From Bubalus kerabau (Eukaryota > Chordata > Mammalia > Artiodactyla > Bovidae): a stretch of DNA of 64,000 bases. Where the stretch lies: assembly GCF_029407905.1 (NCBI RefSeq), contig NC_073624.1, positions 109,120,001 to 109,184,000 on the forward strand, read 5' to 3'. Both the position numbers and the translations under genes were made by a program. The notes under the pieces are model-generated. The model was not told where the DNA came from, did not search any database, and saw only the letters and a program-made list of their open reading frames with translations. This document shows positions 1-9,905 of this stretch, one piece after another (position 1 is the first letter of the stretch; the number at the start of each line of letters is the position of its first letter).

Positions 1-120
1 TTTCACAATATTGATTCTTCCAATCCAAGAACATGGTAGATCTTACCATCTGTTTGTGTTGTCTTTGATTTCATTCATCAGTATCTTACAGTTTTCAGAG
101 TATAGCTCTTTTGTCTCCTT

Positions 121-280
121 CAGTTCAGTTGCTCAGTCATGTCCAACTCTGTGTGACCCCATGGACTGCAGCATCTGCCTGGTATTCCCATCTCTTTAAG
201 AATTTTCCCCAGTTTGTTGCAATCTACACAGTCAAGGTTTTGGAATAATTAATAAAGAAAGGTAGATGTTTTCTGAAATT
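121..280 (-). mobile_element. BovB mini-copy nested in L1
   Basis: Left part (121 to about 173) is the reverse complement of the last 50 or so bases of BovB. Right part (about 176-280) encodes, on the minus strand, the RT stretch around DYAKAFDCVDHNKLW. About 1 kb of BovB between them is missing. The flanks ctcttttgtctcctt (106-120) and ctttttctcctt (281-292) look like a worn target-site duplication, and removing the insert restores a continuous L1 reading. Confidence 0.8.
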
Positions 281-743
281 CTTTTTCTCCTTAGGTGGGA
301 TTATTCCTAGGTATTTTATTCTTTTGGGTGCCATGGTAAATGGGATTCTTTCCATGTTTTCTCTTTCTGATATTTTGTTGTTAGTGTACAGGAATGCAAG
401 AGATTTCTGTGTATTAATTTTCTATCCTACAACTTTACCAGCTTTATAATGCACTCTAGCATTTTTCTGGTAGCATCTTTAGGATTTCCTATGTATATAT
501 TTGTGTCATCTGCAAACAGTGAGAGTTTTACTTTTTCTACTTCTTTTACAATTTGGGTTACTAGCTATGGCTAGGACTTCTGAAACTATATTGAATAAAA
601 GTGGTGAAAGCGGACATGCTTGTCTTGTTCCTAATTTTAGAGGAAATGTTTTCAGCTTTTCACCATTATGATGCTAGTGTAAATTTATCATATATGGTCT
701 TTATTATATTGAGGTATAGTCTATCTATAACCATTTTAGGGTT

Positions 744-749
744 TTATAT

Positions 750-781
<32 letters not shown>
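744..781. repeat. AT microsatellite
   Basis: Run of TA dinucleotides with one phase slip, lying inside the antisense L1. Probably length-variable. Confidence 0.9.
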
Positions 782-1281
782 AACCATTGGAGGGTTTTCT
801 TTTTATCATAAATTGGTATCAAACTTCATCAAAAGCTTTTTCTGCATCTATTGAGATGATCATGTGGTTTTTATTCTTCAACTTGTCAACTTGTATTACC
901 CTGATTGTTCGTATATATTAACGAATCCCTGCATTCCTGGTATAAATCTCACTTGAACATGCTATATGGTCCTTTTAATGTGTTGCTAAATTTTATTTGC
1001 TAGCATTTTGTTGAGGGTTTTTGCATCTATGTTCATGAGAACTCTCACTCCCATGGGAGAACCTCTGTGATACAATTTTTATTCCCATCTGTGGGTCGCC
1101 CATCTGCCAACCATTGTGAAAGCACCCATCCTATCATCTTGTTGTGGTTTCGTCTTTGCCTTTGGATGTAGAACATCTTTATTGGTAGTTTCCAGTCTTT
1201 TTACTGATGGTTGTTCAGCAGCTAGTTGTGATTTTGTTTTCGTGAGTGGAGGTAGGCTCAAGTTCTACTCTGCCATCTTAT

Positions 1282-1587
1282 CACCCTTCCTCTCTTCTTT
1301 GGTACTCTCAGATTTTCTTTGCTAACCAACTTATGCAGAAGAATGGATGAACTGTTTAATGACCATTATTTTAAACTTTTTGTCAGCTAATAACTTCTGT
1401 TTCATTGTTTTTTCTCTAAAATTTTATTATTTAGTTTGGAACACATTCCTCTATTTACTTTTCTTGACTGTATGTGGCTTACATGCATTAGTTAAAAGAG
1501 CCACCTCTCCTAATTGTGAACAAGTGGTTTCATGTAGGATATGAACTTTACCTTTCAGTGGTGCCCTAGCTCTTGGTTGTCTTCCTA
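1282..1587. other. Unassigned spacer between L1 and BovB
   Basis: T-rich sequence with no repeat that I recognise. The short open frames here have no recognisable protein features. Confidence 0.5.
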
Positions 1588-1900
1588 AAGGTCCATCCTA
1601 AATGGAATCAGTCCTGAATATTCATTGGAAGGACTGATGCTGAAGCTGAAACTCCAATACTTTGGCCACCTGATGCAAAGAACTGACTCATTGGAAAAGA
1701 CCCTGATGCTGGGAAAGATTGAAGGTGGGAGGAGAAGAGGATGACAGAGGATGAGATGGTTGGATGGTATCACCAACTTGATGAACATGAGTTTGAGTAA
1801 ACTCTGGGAGTTGGTGATGGACAGGGAAGCCTGGTGTGCTGCAGTCAGGCCATGGGGTTGCAAACTCGGACATGACTGAGGCACTGAACTGAACTGAATT
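1588..1900 (+). mobile_element. BovB 3' end
   Basis: 5'-truncated BovB retaining the end of the RT frame and the 3' terminal region with the closing ACTGA repeats (about 1883-1899). It lies about 140 bp upstream of a longer BovB in the same orientation. Non-coding remnant. Confidence 0.9.
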
Positions 1901-2040
1901 CATTGACTCAAACACAGGTTTGCTATAAATGACTGCACAGCACCTGACTTCTTTAACATAATTTTCACTATGAAAATAATTGACAACAAAATAGGACAAA
2001 CTGATTCATATCAGAAGGTACTAAAAATATCTAACATTAT

Positions 2041-4331
2041 ACTTCCAACAACACAAGAGAAAACTCTACATATGGACATCACCAGATGGTCAACACTGAA
2101 ATCAGATTGATTATATTCTTTGCAGCCAAACATGGAGAAGCTCTATACAGTCAGCAAAAACAAGCCTCGGAGCTGACTGGGGCTCAGATATTGAGCTCCT
2201 TATTGGCAAATTCAGACTTATATTGAAGAAAGTAGGGAAAACCACTAGACCATTCAGGTATGACATAAATCAAATCCCTTATGATTATACAGTGGAAGTA
2301 AGAAATAGATTTAAGGGCCTAGATCTGATAGATAGAGTGCCTGATGAACTATGGACTGAGGTTCATGACATTGTACAGGAGATATGGATCAAGACCATCC
2401 CCATGGAAAAAAATTGCAAAAAAGCAAAATGGCTGTCTGGGGAGGCCTTACAAATAGTGGTGAAAAGAAGAGAAGTGAAAAGAAAAGGAGAAAAGGAAAG
2501 ATATAAGCATCTGAATGCAGAGTTCCAAAGAATAGCAAGAAGAGATAAGAAAGCCTTCCTCAGTGATCAATGCAAAGAAATAGAGGAAAACAACAGAATG
2601 GGAAAGACTAGAGATCTCTTCAAGAAAATTAGAGATACCAAGGGAACATTTAATGCAAAGATGGGCTCGATAAAGGACAGAAATGGTATGGACCTAAAAG
2701 AAGCGGAAGATATTAAGAAGAGTTGGCAAGAATACACAGAAGAACTGTACAAAAAAGATCTTCACGACCAAGATAATCATGATGGTATGATCACTCACCT
2801 AGAGCCAGACATCCTGGAATGTGAAGTCAAGTGGGCCTTAGAAAGCATCACTATGAACAAAGCTAGTGGAGGTGATGGAATTCCAGATGAGCTATTTCAA
2901 ATCCTGAAAGATGATGCTGTGAAAGTGCTGCACTCAATATGCCAGCAAATTTGGAAAACTCAGCAGTGGCCACAGGACTGGAAAAGGTCAGTTTTCATTC
3001 CAGTCCCAAAGAAAGGCAATGCCAAAGAATGCTCAAACTACTGCACAATTGCACTCATCTCACACGCTAGTAAAGTAATGCTCAAAATTCTCCAAGCCAG
3101 GCTTCAGCAATACGTGAACCTGACTTCCAGATATTCAAGCTGGTTTTAGAAAAGGCAGAGGAACCAGAGACCAAATTGCCAACAGCTGCTGGATCATGGA
3201 AAAAGCAAGAGAGTTCCAGAAAAACATCTATTTCTGCTTTATTGACTATGCCAAAGCCTTTGAGTGTGTGGATCACAATAAACTGTGGAAAATTCTGAAA
3301 GAGATGGGAATACCAGACCACCTGACCTGCCTCTTGAGAAATCTATGTGCAGGTCAGGAAGCAACAGTTAGAACTGGACATGGAACAACTGACTGGTTCC
3401 AAATAGGAAAAGCAGTACATGAAGGCTGTATATTGTCACCCTGCTTATTTAGCTTATATGCAGAGTACATCATGAGAAATGCTGGGCTGGAAGAGGCACA
3501 AGCTGGAATCAATATTGGTGGGAGAAATATCAATAACCCCAGATATGCAGATGACACCACCCTTATGGCAGAAAGTGAAGAGGAACTCAAAAGCCTCTTG
3601 ATGAAAGTGAAAGAGGAGAGTGAAAAAGTTAGCTTAAAGTTCAACATTCAGAAAACTAAATTAATGGCATCTTGTCCCATCACTTCATGGCAAAGAGATG
3701 AGGAAACAGTGGAATCAGTGTCAGACTTTATTTTGGGGGGGCTTCAAAATCACTGCAGATGGTGATTGCAGCCATGAAATTAAAAGATGCTTACTCCTTG
3801 GAAGGAAAGTTATGACCAACCTAGATAGCATATTGAAAAGCAGAGACATTATTTTGCCAACAAAGGTCCATCTAGTCAAGGCTATGGTTTTTCCAGTGGT
3901 GATGTATGGATGTGAGAGTTGGACTGTGAAGAAAGCTGAGCGCTGAACAATTGATGCTTTTGAACTGTGGTGTTGGAGAAGACTCTTGAGAGTCCCTTGG
4001 ACTGCAAGGAGATCCAACCAGTCCATTCTAAAGGAGATCAGCCCTGGATGTTCTTTGGAAGGAATGATGCTAAAGCTGAAACTCCAGTACTTTGGCCACC
4101 TCATGCGAAGAGTCGACTCATTGGAAAAGACTCTGATGCTGGGAGGGATTGGGGGCAGGAGGAAAAGGAAAAGGGGACAATAGAGGATGAGATGACTGGA
4201 TTGCATTCCCGACTCGATGGACATGAGTTTGGGTGAACTCCAGGAGTTGGTGATGGACAGGGAGGCCTGGTGTGCTGCGATTCATGGAGTCGCAAAGAGT
4301 CGGACACAACTGAGCGACTGAACTGAACTGA
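2041..4331 (+). mobile_element. BovB LINE, 5'-truncated, about 2.3 kb
   Basis: Starts inside the endonuclease domain and runs to the ACTGA-type 3' tail at about 4315-4331. RTE LINEs carry an APE-like endonuclease and a reverse transcriptase in one frame. This copy keeps only the endonuclease C-terminus, the linker and the RT. In the endonuclease C-terminal SDH motif the codons at 2184-2192 read Ser-Asp-Ile, so the catalytic histidine is lost. The shared atactt at both ends is too short to call a target-site duplication. Confidence 0.95.
2223..3946 (+). pseudogene. BovB endonuclease/RT remnant
   Basis: The first frame (2223-3149, 308 residues) is the longest in the window. It covers the endonuclease tail, a basic linker (KRREVKRKGEKE-like) and the first RT fingers, including FIPVPKKGN. 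A small deletion near 3117-3125 shifts the frame. The next frame (3196-3765) holds the RT palm with DYAKAF and the catalytic YADD at 3544-3555. A G-run slip near 3735-3741 causes a second shift, and the frame 3698-3946 continues to a TGA at 3944-3946, which looks like a decayed CGA codon. The enzyme would act in target-primed reverse transcription if it were intact. It is not. Confidence 0.9.
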
Positions 4332-4975
4332 TACTTGCAAGAATGAGAACATTTCAATGTCACAAAACAACAGACTTTTTTATTTGAAAGTGTTGCATTC
4401 CCATAGGTAATTGATAAATAAGTTATTCTCACAGTTAATAGTATTTCCTTCCAAAGATACATCAGTATCTTCAATATTCTTAAGTACTCTGATATTAAAA
4501 ATCCTTATCTATTTGTTTGGCTACTATACTCACTTGAGGTATTGCTCATAGAATACTTTTAGAGTATTTAGCTATCAATAAGAAAATCAGGCTGAGCCTC
4601 TGAATTTCCTTTCTGATATAAAATTGTCAAGTCAGCTGGAGTAAATTTATGTCAACTAGGGTGTGCTTTTATGCTTTCAGGGAACAGAAATAAAGACATC
4701 AAGTGTTAGCTATTTAAGGTATGTGACAGAGAAGAATACTATTAGAGTTCCCTTTGACTCACTGAATGATTGCTTACAGAAAAAAGATCTGATATGTTTA
4801 GCTGCACAAAAAATAGATGAATTAGTCACATAATCTTGTTTCTAATACCTCAGACCCAAAGGTAAGACACCAGTAACATTTTAGTTAAATCAATTGAAAA
4901 AACTTCAATGGAAAACTCTGTACTTCAAGGAATACTAGTTATATTGGAGCAAATTAGATTTGCTAGTAAAAATAA
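4332..4975. other. Low-repeat spacer
   Basis: AT-rich, apparently single-copy sequence. I see no repeat, no long frame and no RNA gene. Confidence 0.5.
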
Positions 4976-5150
4976 TAATACTTATTATAGGTAATATTTG
5001 AGTGCCTACTATCTGCAGACTTATTTGATCATTATAAAAAAAAAAAAAAAAAAAAAAGAAATCATCAAGGTAAAGGGAAGTCAGAATTTGTGCCAGGTCA
5101 CACAGCTTCAAACCTGAACATATTCACTCCAAAGCTGGGTCTGAAAATGG
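4976..5150 (+). mobile_element. MIR SINE (ancient)
   Basis: Contains the MIR-like phrases gagtgcctactat and ccaggtcacacagct in the expected order, split by an A22 run at 5036-5057. The A run is probably a later expansion or a tiny tail-only insertion. Confidence 0.7.
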
Positions 5151-5795
5151 TAATCCTACCCGGAAAGCTACAAAAACAGGATTATAAAACTTGGGCATAG
5201 AATAAGATGATTTTTTTTCCCTCAGTCATATGGATTTTATATAGGGGAGTTAAAGATATAGGGACATGAGTTTGGTTGAGCCAACATTATGGTGAACCAA
5301 TTATGGATTCTGGAAAATAATAAGGACCATGGAAAGCTTTCCAGCAGAGGAATAGCAAAACCTAAAAGGTGCCTTAAAGAGAAAGAAAATTAACATTTAA
5401 TGTCAACTATTAAACAGCTGTTAAACTATATTGAATCACATAAGATGTGGGAGTATTGAGTTTGCTTTAGAGAAACAGCATTACTCCATGGCTTCACTCA
5501 TAGATTTATAATGAGTAATGAATCCAGTTTTGGCATTTGTTAGGTATTTCATGAATAATCTGGGACTGTATAAATTATTTGGATGAACTGCTTGGGTAAC
5601 CAACATATAGTGTAAATTCAAACTAATATATACTGATAACATTTTAATTTTTTTTTAAATAAATATCCTAAAAGTCCTATTGTTTTCCATTTCTATTATA
5701 ACTAACATAATTCAGGCTGCTACAACCTCATGCACCAAAATGGTGCACCAGTCTCCCTGGTAGTTTCTAATTTTCAATTTACTATTTATCTCTGC
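5151..5795. other. Low-repeat spacer
   Basis: Apparently single-copy AT-rich DNA. No coding or repeat signal that I can support. Confidence 0.45.
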
Positions 5796-5965
5796 AACTA
5801 AAAGTCACACCATTCTCCTTAAAAATTTTCAGTGACTCTTAATAACAGTGTAATTTCAAACTTGTCAGTCTGGCATTTAAGACTTCCAAAGTGTCCCTCA
5901 ACTTGTCTATTTAATTTATCTCTAATTACTATGTCATTGCTAGTTTATTCAATAAAGATGGTTAT
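5796..5965 (+). mobile_element. L2 LINE 3' fragment (ancient)
   Basis: Resembles the mammalian L2 3' region: a ttttcagtgactc-like start, then agtctggcatttaagacttcc, corresponding to the usual phrase about cctggcattcaaggcc. Heavily diverged. Confidence 0.6.
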
Positions 5966-6029
5966 CTTGCTTTCACTCCACAGAAAGGGAAGAAGGATAA
6001 AATTCAGGAATATACATGAGTTTGTTTGT

Positions 6030-6140
6030 CAGATATTTAACTTCTTGAACCACAGTTTGCCATTTTGTTAAAACAGGTTTTTCATACCTCACTCAACAAG
6101 CTATTATAAGGATTAAAATAAATTTACATGATCAAATGAA
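6030..6140 (+). mobile_element. MIR-like SINE fragment
   Basis: Order of ttaacttcttgaaccacagtt and then aggattaaaataaattta matches the 3' half of MIR. Divergence is high. A further MIR or L2-like phrase (tgttccaggctttggactag) follows at about 6185-6210. Confidence 0.5.
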
Positions 6141-6239
6141 AATATACTAAAAAAACATGAATTTTTCCATCAAACACTGCTGTGTTCCAGGCTTTGGACT
6201 AGGCATTGTAGCTGCGATGACAACATTCCAGAGGCCAAT

Positions 6240-6720
6240 CTATTAAAAGAAATAAGGACTGATGTTAGAATTTGAGATAATGTAATGATTATACCCATTT
6301 TCCTCTTCTAAACTCAAAACAAATTCAGATATAAAGAGATCAATGTATTAATTTTGTTACTAATAAAACAAGCCCAAAGACCAGTCCAACCATCCTCTCT
6401 ACCTATAGGAATAAACACCAGATGACTATCCTATCTGAGGAAAATTTTGCTTCTGGAAAGCAGACATATTTGTCCAAGAAAGCTGCCTTCCATTATTGTG
6501 TGATGAACTATCCAGTCCTAGTGAGTATTACATGCAACCTAGGTATTAAAGCAGGGGATATTTCACTGTTAGGTTTAAATTCCTAGCAGAATCCAACAAA
6601 AATAGAGTAGTAGATATTCACTGTTGATCTAAGTACTAATCTAGTTAATTTAGCCTTGTCCTAATCTATCCTTTTCTCTCCAGGAAGGAGTTAACTCCTA
6701 AGAATTACTTTCCTCTTTCC
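6240..6720. other. Low-repeat spacer
   Basis: No recognisable repeat, RNA gene or coding region. Confidence 0.45.
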
Positions 6721-6722
6721 TC

Positions 6723-6884
6723 AGTCAGTTCAGTTCAGCTCAGTTGCTCAGTCATGTTGGACTCTTTGCAACCCCATGGACTGCAGCACACCAGGCCTCC
6801 CTGTCCATCACCAACTCCCAGAGTTTGTTCAAAATCATGTCCATTGAGTCCGTGATGCCATCCAACCATCTCATCCTCTTGCCT
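6723..6884 (-). mobile_element. Short BovB 3' end, antisense
   Basis: Reverse complement of the last 160 or so bases of BovB, ending abruptly at ctcatcctctt where the next BovB begins. It is either a very short 5'-truncated insertion or the remains of one cut by its neighbour. Confidence 0.85.
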
Positions 6885-8101
6885 CAGTTCAGTTCAGTCG
6901 CTCAGTCATGTCCGACTCTTTGCGATCCCATGAATCACAGCACGCCAGGCCTCCCTGTCCATCACCAACTCCCAGAGTTCACTCAGACTCACGTCCATCG
7001 AGTCAGTGATGCCATCCAGCCGTCTCATCCTCTGTCGTCCCTTTCTCCTCCTGCTCCCAATCCCTCCCAGCATCAGAGTCTTTTCTAATGAGTCAGCTCT
7101 TCTCATGAGATGGCCAAAATACTAGAGTTTCAGCTTTAGCATCATTCCTTCCAAAGAACATCCAGGACCGATCTCCTTTAGAATGGACTGGTTGGATCTC
7201 CTTGCAGTCCAAGGGACTCTCAAGAGTCTTCTCCAACACCACAGTTCAAAAGCATCAATTGGCAAAACTAATACAATTATGTAAAGTTTAAAAATAAAAT
7301 AAAATTAAAAAAAAAAAAGCATCAATTGTTCAGCGCTCAGCTTTCTTCACAGTCCAACTCTCACATCCATACATGACCACTGGAAAAACCATAGCCTTGA
7401 CTAGATGGACCTTTGTTGGCAAAGTAATGTCTCTGCTTTTCAATATGCTATCTAGGTTGGTCATAACTTTCCTTCCAAGGAGTAAGCATCTTTTAATTTC
7501 ATGGCTGCAGTCAACATCTGCAGTGATTTTGGAGCCCAGAAAAATAAAGTCTGACACTGTTTCCACTGTTTCCCCATCTATTTCCCATGAAGTGATGGGA
7601 CAAGATGCCATGATCTTCGTTTTCTGAATGTTAAGTTTTAAGCCAACTTTTTCACTCTCCTCTTTCACCTTCATCAGAGGCTTTTTAGTTCCTCTTCACT
7701 TTCTGCCATAAGGGTGGTATCATCTGCATATCTGAGGTTAATGATATTTCTCCCTGCAATCTTAATCACAGCTTGTGCTTCTTCCAGCCCAGAGTTTCTC
7801 ATGATGTACTCTGCATATAAGTTAAGTAAGCAGGTTGACAATATACAGCCTTGAGGTAGTCCTTTTCCTATTTGGAACCAGTCTGTTGTTCCATGTCCAG
7901 TTCTAACTGTTGCTTCCTGACCTGCATACAAATTTCTAAAGAGGCAGGTCAGGTGGTCTGGTATTCCCATCTCTTTCAGAATTTCCCACAGTTTATTGTG
8001 ATCCACACAGTCAAAGGCTTTGGCATAGTCAATAAAGTAGAAATATATGTTTTTCTGGAACTCTCTTGCTTTTTCCATGATCCAGCGGATGTTGGCAATT
8101 T
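6885..8101 (-). mobile_element. BovB LINE, antisense, 5'-truncated
   Basis: Runs on the minus strand from RT motifs near 8101 to the 3' end at about 6887. It is interrupted at 7261-7314 by an L1 stub. It sits head-to-tail against the short BovB at 6723-6884. The 5' truncation falls where the sequence would normally read DQIAN(I/K). Confidence 0.92.
7261..7314 (+). mobile_element. L1 3' stub with target-site duplication
   Basis: Starts ggcaaaactaatacaatt and ends in A-rich tail. It matches the extreme 3' end of ruminant L1 and the reverse complements of 28111-28167 and 29471-29523. It is flanked by aaaagcatcaatt at 7248-7260 and 7315-7327 and splits a BovB sequence that is otherwise continuous. 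Only about 54 bases long. Confidence 0.93.
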
Positions 8102-8108
8102 CAAACAA
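7330..8108 (-). pseudogene. BovB RT domain remnant
   Basis: Minus-strand frame 7674-8108 (144 residues) carries NIYFYFIDYAKAFDCVDHNKLW and the intact catalytic YADD (reverse complement of 7719-7730). A one-base deletion near 7672-7676 shifts into the frame 7330-7674, which carries the RT thumb and the MYGCESWTVKKAE end. Relatively young by eye: few stops, one frameshift. Confidence 0.85.
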
Positions 8109-8524
8109 CTGTCTTTAAGTCCATAGGATAGTCTGTTTACTTCCTGATATTTATCCTCTGATATGGGCATTAATACAATAATCTTATAATTTGCTTTATT
8201 CTTTGGCCTCTTTTACACATCTATTGAAATTTCTTGGCATATACCAGAAAACATAGAAAATCATATCAACTGTATAAATTGCTCCAAAATGCAGTTTTAC
8301 ACTGCCCACTTCCCTGTCTTTCAAGTATTTAGGCCAAAATTTATTTCCTAAATCTAAGTCCTTTCCCTAAGGACTTTCTATATAATAAATTTCCCATTTC
8401 AATCTCTGGCTATCATGGAAGCAATATGGTTTGGTATTTGCTTTAAGTCCTCTATAATTGTGTGATAACTACATCACTTGTCTTCCAAAGAGGGACCCTT
8501 CTAAGAGTAAGTAAGAAGGTATGT
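8102..8524. other. Low-repeat spacer
   Basis: No repeat or coding signal recognised between the BovB and the following SINE. Confidence 0.45.
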
Positions 8525-8532
8525 AAGAAAGA

Positions 8533-8697
8533 CTTCACTTTCAATTTTCACTTTCATGCATTGGAGAAGGAAACGGCAACCCACTCCAGTGTTCTTGCCT
8601 GGAGAATCTCAGGGATGGGGGAGCCTGGTGGGCTGCCGTCTATGGGGTTGCACAGAGTCGGACATGACTAAAGTGACTTAGCAGCAGCAGCAGCAGC
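8533..8697 (+). mobile_element. BOV-A2 SINE, right half
   Basis: Carries the second BovA unit (ttggagaaggaaacggcaac to ggacatgactaaagtgac) and a (CAG)n tail at about 8681-8697. It is flanked by aagaaaga at 8525-8532 and 8698-8705. The first unit is missing, so the copy was 5'-truncated at insertion. Confidence 0.92.
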
Positions 8698-8705
8698 AAG
8701 AAAGA

Positions 8706-9139
8706 GAATACGACAAGACAGTCCCAAACTGGGATACATGATTGTCCTCCCTAAAACTGACTGTAAGTCTCTCAAGTCCCATTTAGCTCCTGTACAGACA
8801 AACTGCATATCTATATATCCATTTCAATTATTCTTATTGTGTACTATGCTATTTATATTTCATTTGACAGCCTCCTAGAAGTCCCACCTATAAAGGAACT
8901 GGTGAACTATCTAATATTACCACAGATACATGTTTCTTTACATGATATTTAATTGAAATCTCTCCCAATTTCCCAGGATTTAATGATTCTGGATGCACAA
9001 GAAATGGGTATGACATATCTTAAACGTCTAATCATTTGTTTGTTGCACAAACCTATGATGATTTTAAAATCAACACAATTAGACCGCTAAAAATTATTAG
9101 ACTAAGAGGACCTCACAAATCAATTCCCACCATATTCAA
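8706..9139. other. Low-repeat spacer
   Basis: Apparently single-copy, with no supported feature. Confidence 0.45.
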
Positions 9140-9293
9140 GTTTGCCAAAAAGGTCTGTCTAGTCAAAGCTATGGTTTTTCCAGTAGTCATGTACAGATGT
9201 GAGAGTTGGACCATAACGAAAGCTGAGTACTGAAGAATTGATGCATCCATGGGGTTGCAAGATCAGACATGACTGAGTGACTGAACTGAACTG
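9140..9293 (+). mobile_element. BovB mini-copy with internal deletion
   Basis: About 105 bases of the RT C-terminus (LVKAMVFPVVMYRCESW) are joined directly at about 9244-9247 to the last 45 or so bases of BovB (ccatggggttgca to the ACTGA repeats). About 300 bases between them are missing. This is the same architecture as the copy at 121-280. Confidence 0.85.
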
Positions 9294-9590
9294 ACAAGAT
9301 AGATACCGCAGGCCTAGCAAAGTGCCAGCACCCTAGGTCTGGTCTGCTTTCTGTATCATTGTGTGGACACTTCAACAACCTGGGTCCACTTATTACATAT
9401 GGGTATTTTGATACTTATTTCAGTACTACAGGATTCTTAGCTGCTTGAATTGGTATATGCATAACTAAATATAAATATATACACAGATTTTCCACTGCAT
9501 TGAGGGTCAGTGTCTCAACCCTCATATTGTTCAATTGTTAGTTGTATAACAGATAATTATATTCACAATATTTATAGCTTTAAAACATGG
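9294..9590. other. Low-repeat spacer
   Basis: Nothing recognisable. Confidence 0.4.
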
Positions 9591-9905
9591 ATCAGTCAGT
9601 TTAGTTCAGCCCTGTCCGACTATCTGGGACCCCATGGACTGTAGTACACCAGGCATCCCTGTCCATCACCAGTTTCCAGAGCTTGCTGAAACTCATGTCC
9701 ATCGAGTCAGTGATGCCATCCAATCATCTCATCCTCTGCTATCCACTTCTCCTCTCACCTTCAATCTTTCCCAACATCAAGGTCTTTTCCAATGAGTCAG
9801 GACTTCGCATCAGGTGGCCAAAGTATTCCAGTTTCAGCTTCAGCAGCAGTCCTTCTCAATGAATATTCAAGTTTGATTCCCTTTAGAATAGACTGGTAGG
9901 ATCTC

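Larger units (their letters stand above)
1..1281 (-). mobile_element. L1 LINE, antisense, internally deleted
   Basis: Reads as the reverse complement of L1 ORF2 (reverse-transcriptase part) from 1 to about 1038, interrupted by a BovB piece at 121-280. At about 1038-1045 it jumps to sequence I recognise as a ruminant-type L1 5' leader, which ends at the reverse complement of a GATGGCAGAGTAGAA-like start near 1265-1281. ORF1 and most of ORF2 are therefore missing between the two parts. No frame is intact. The L1 identity is strong for the ORF2 part and moderate for the leader. Confidence 0.85.

Noticed and set aside
2223..3149. BovB frame as a domesticated host gene
   Set aside because: It is truncated within the endonuclease, ends in a frameshift and lies in a typical 5'-truncated LINE.
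3721..4224. 167-residue minus-strand open frame
   Set aside because: Antisense shadow of the BovB RT C-terminus.
2039..4336. atactt as the target-site duplication of the 2.3-kb BovB
   Set aside because: Only six bases in an AT-rich setting. Chance agreement cannot be excluded.
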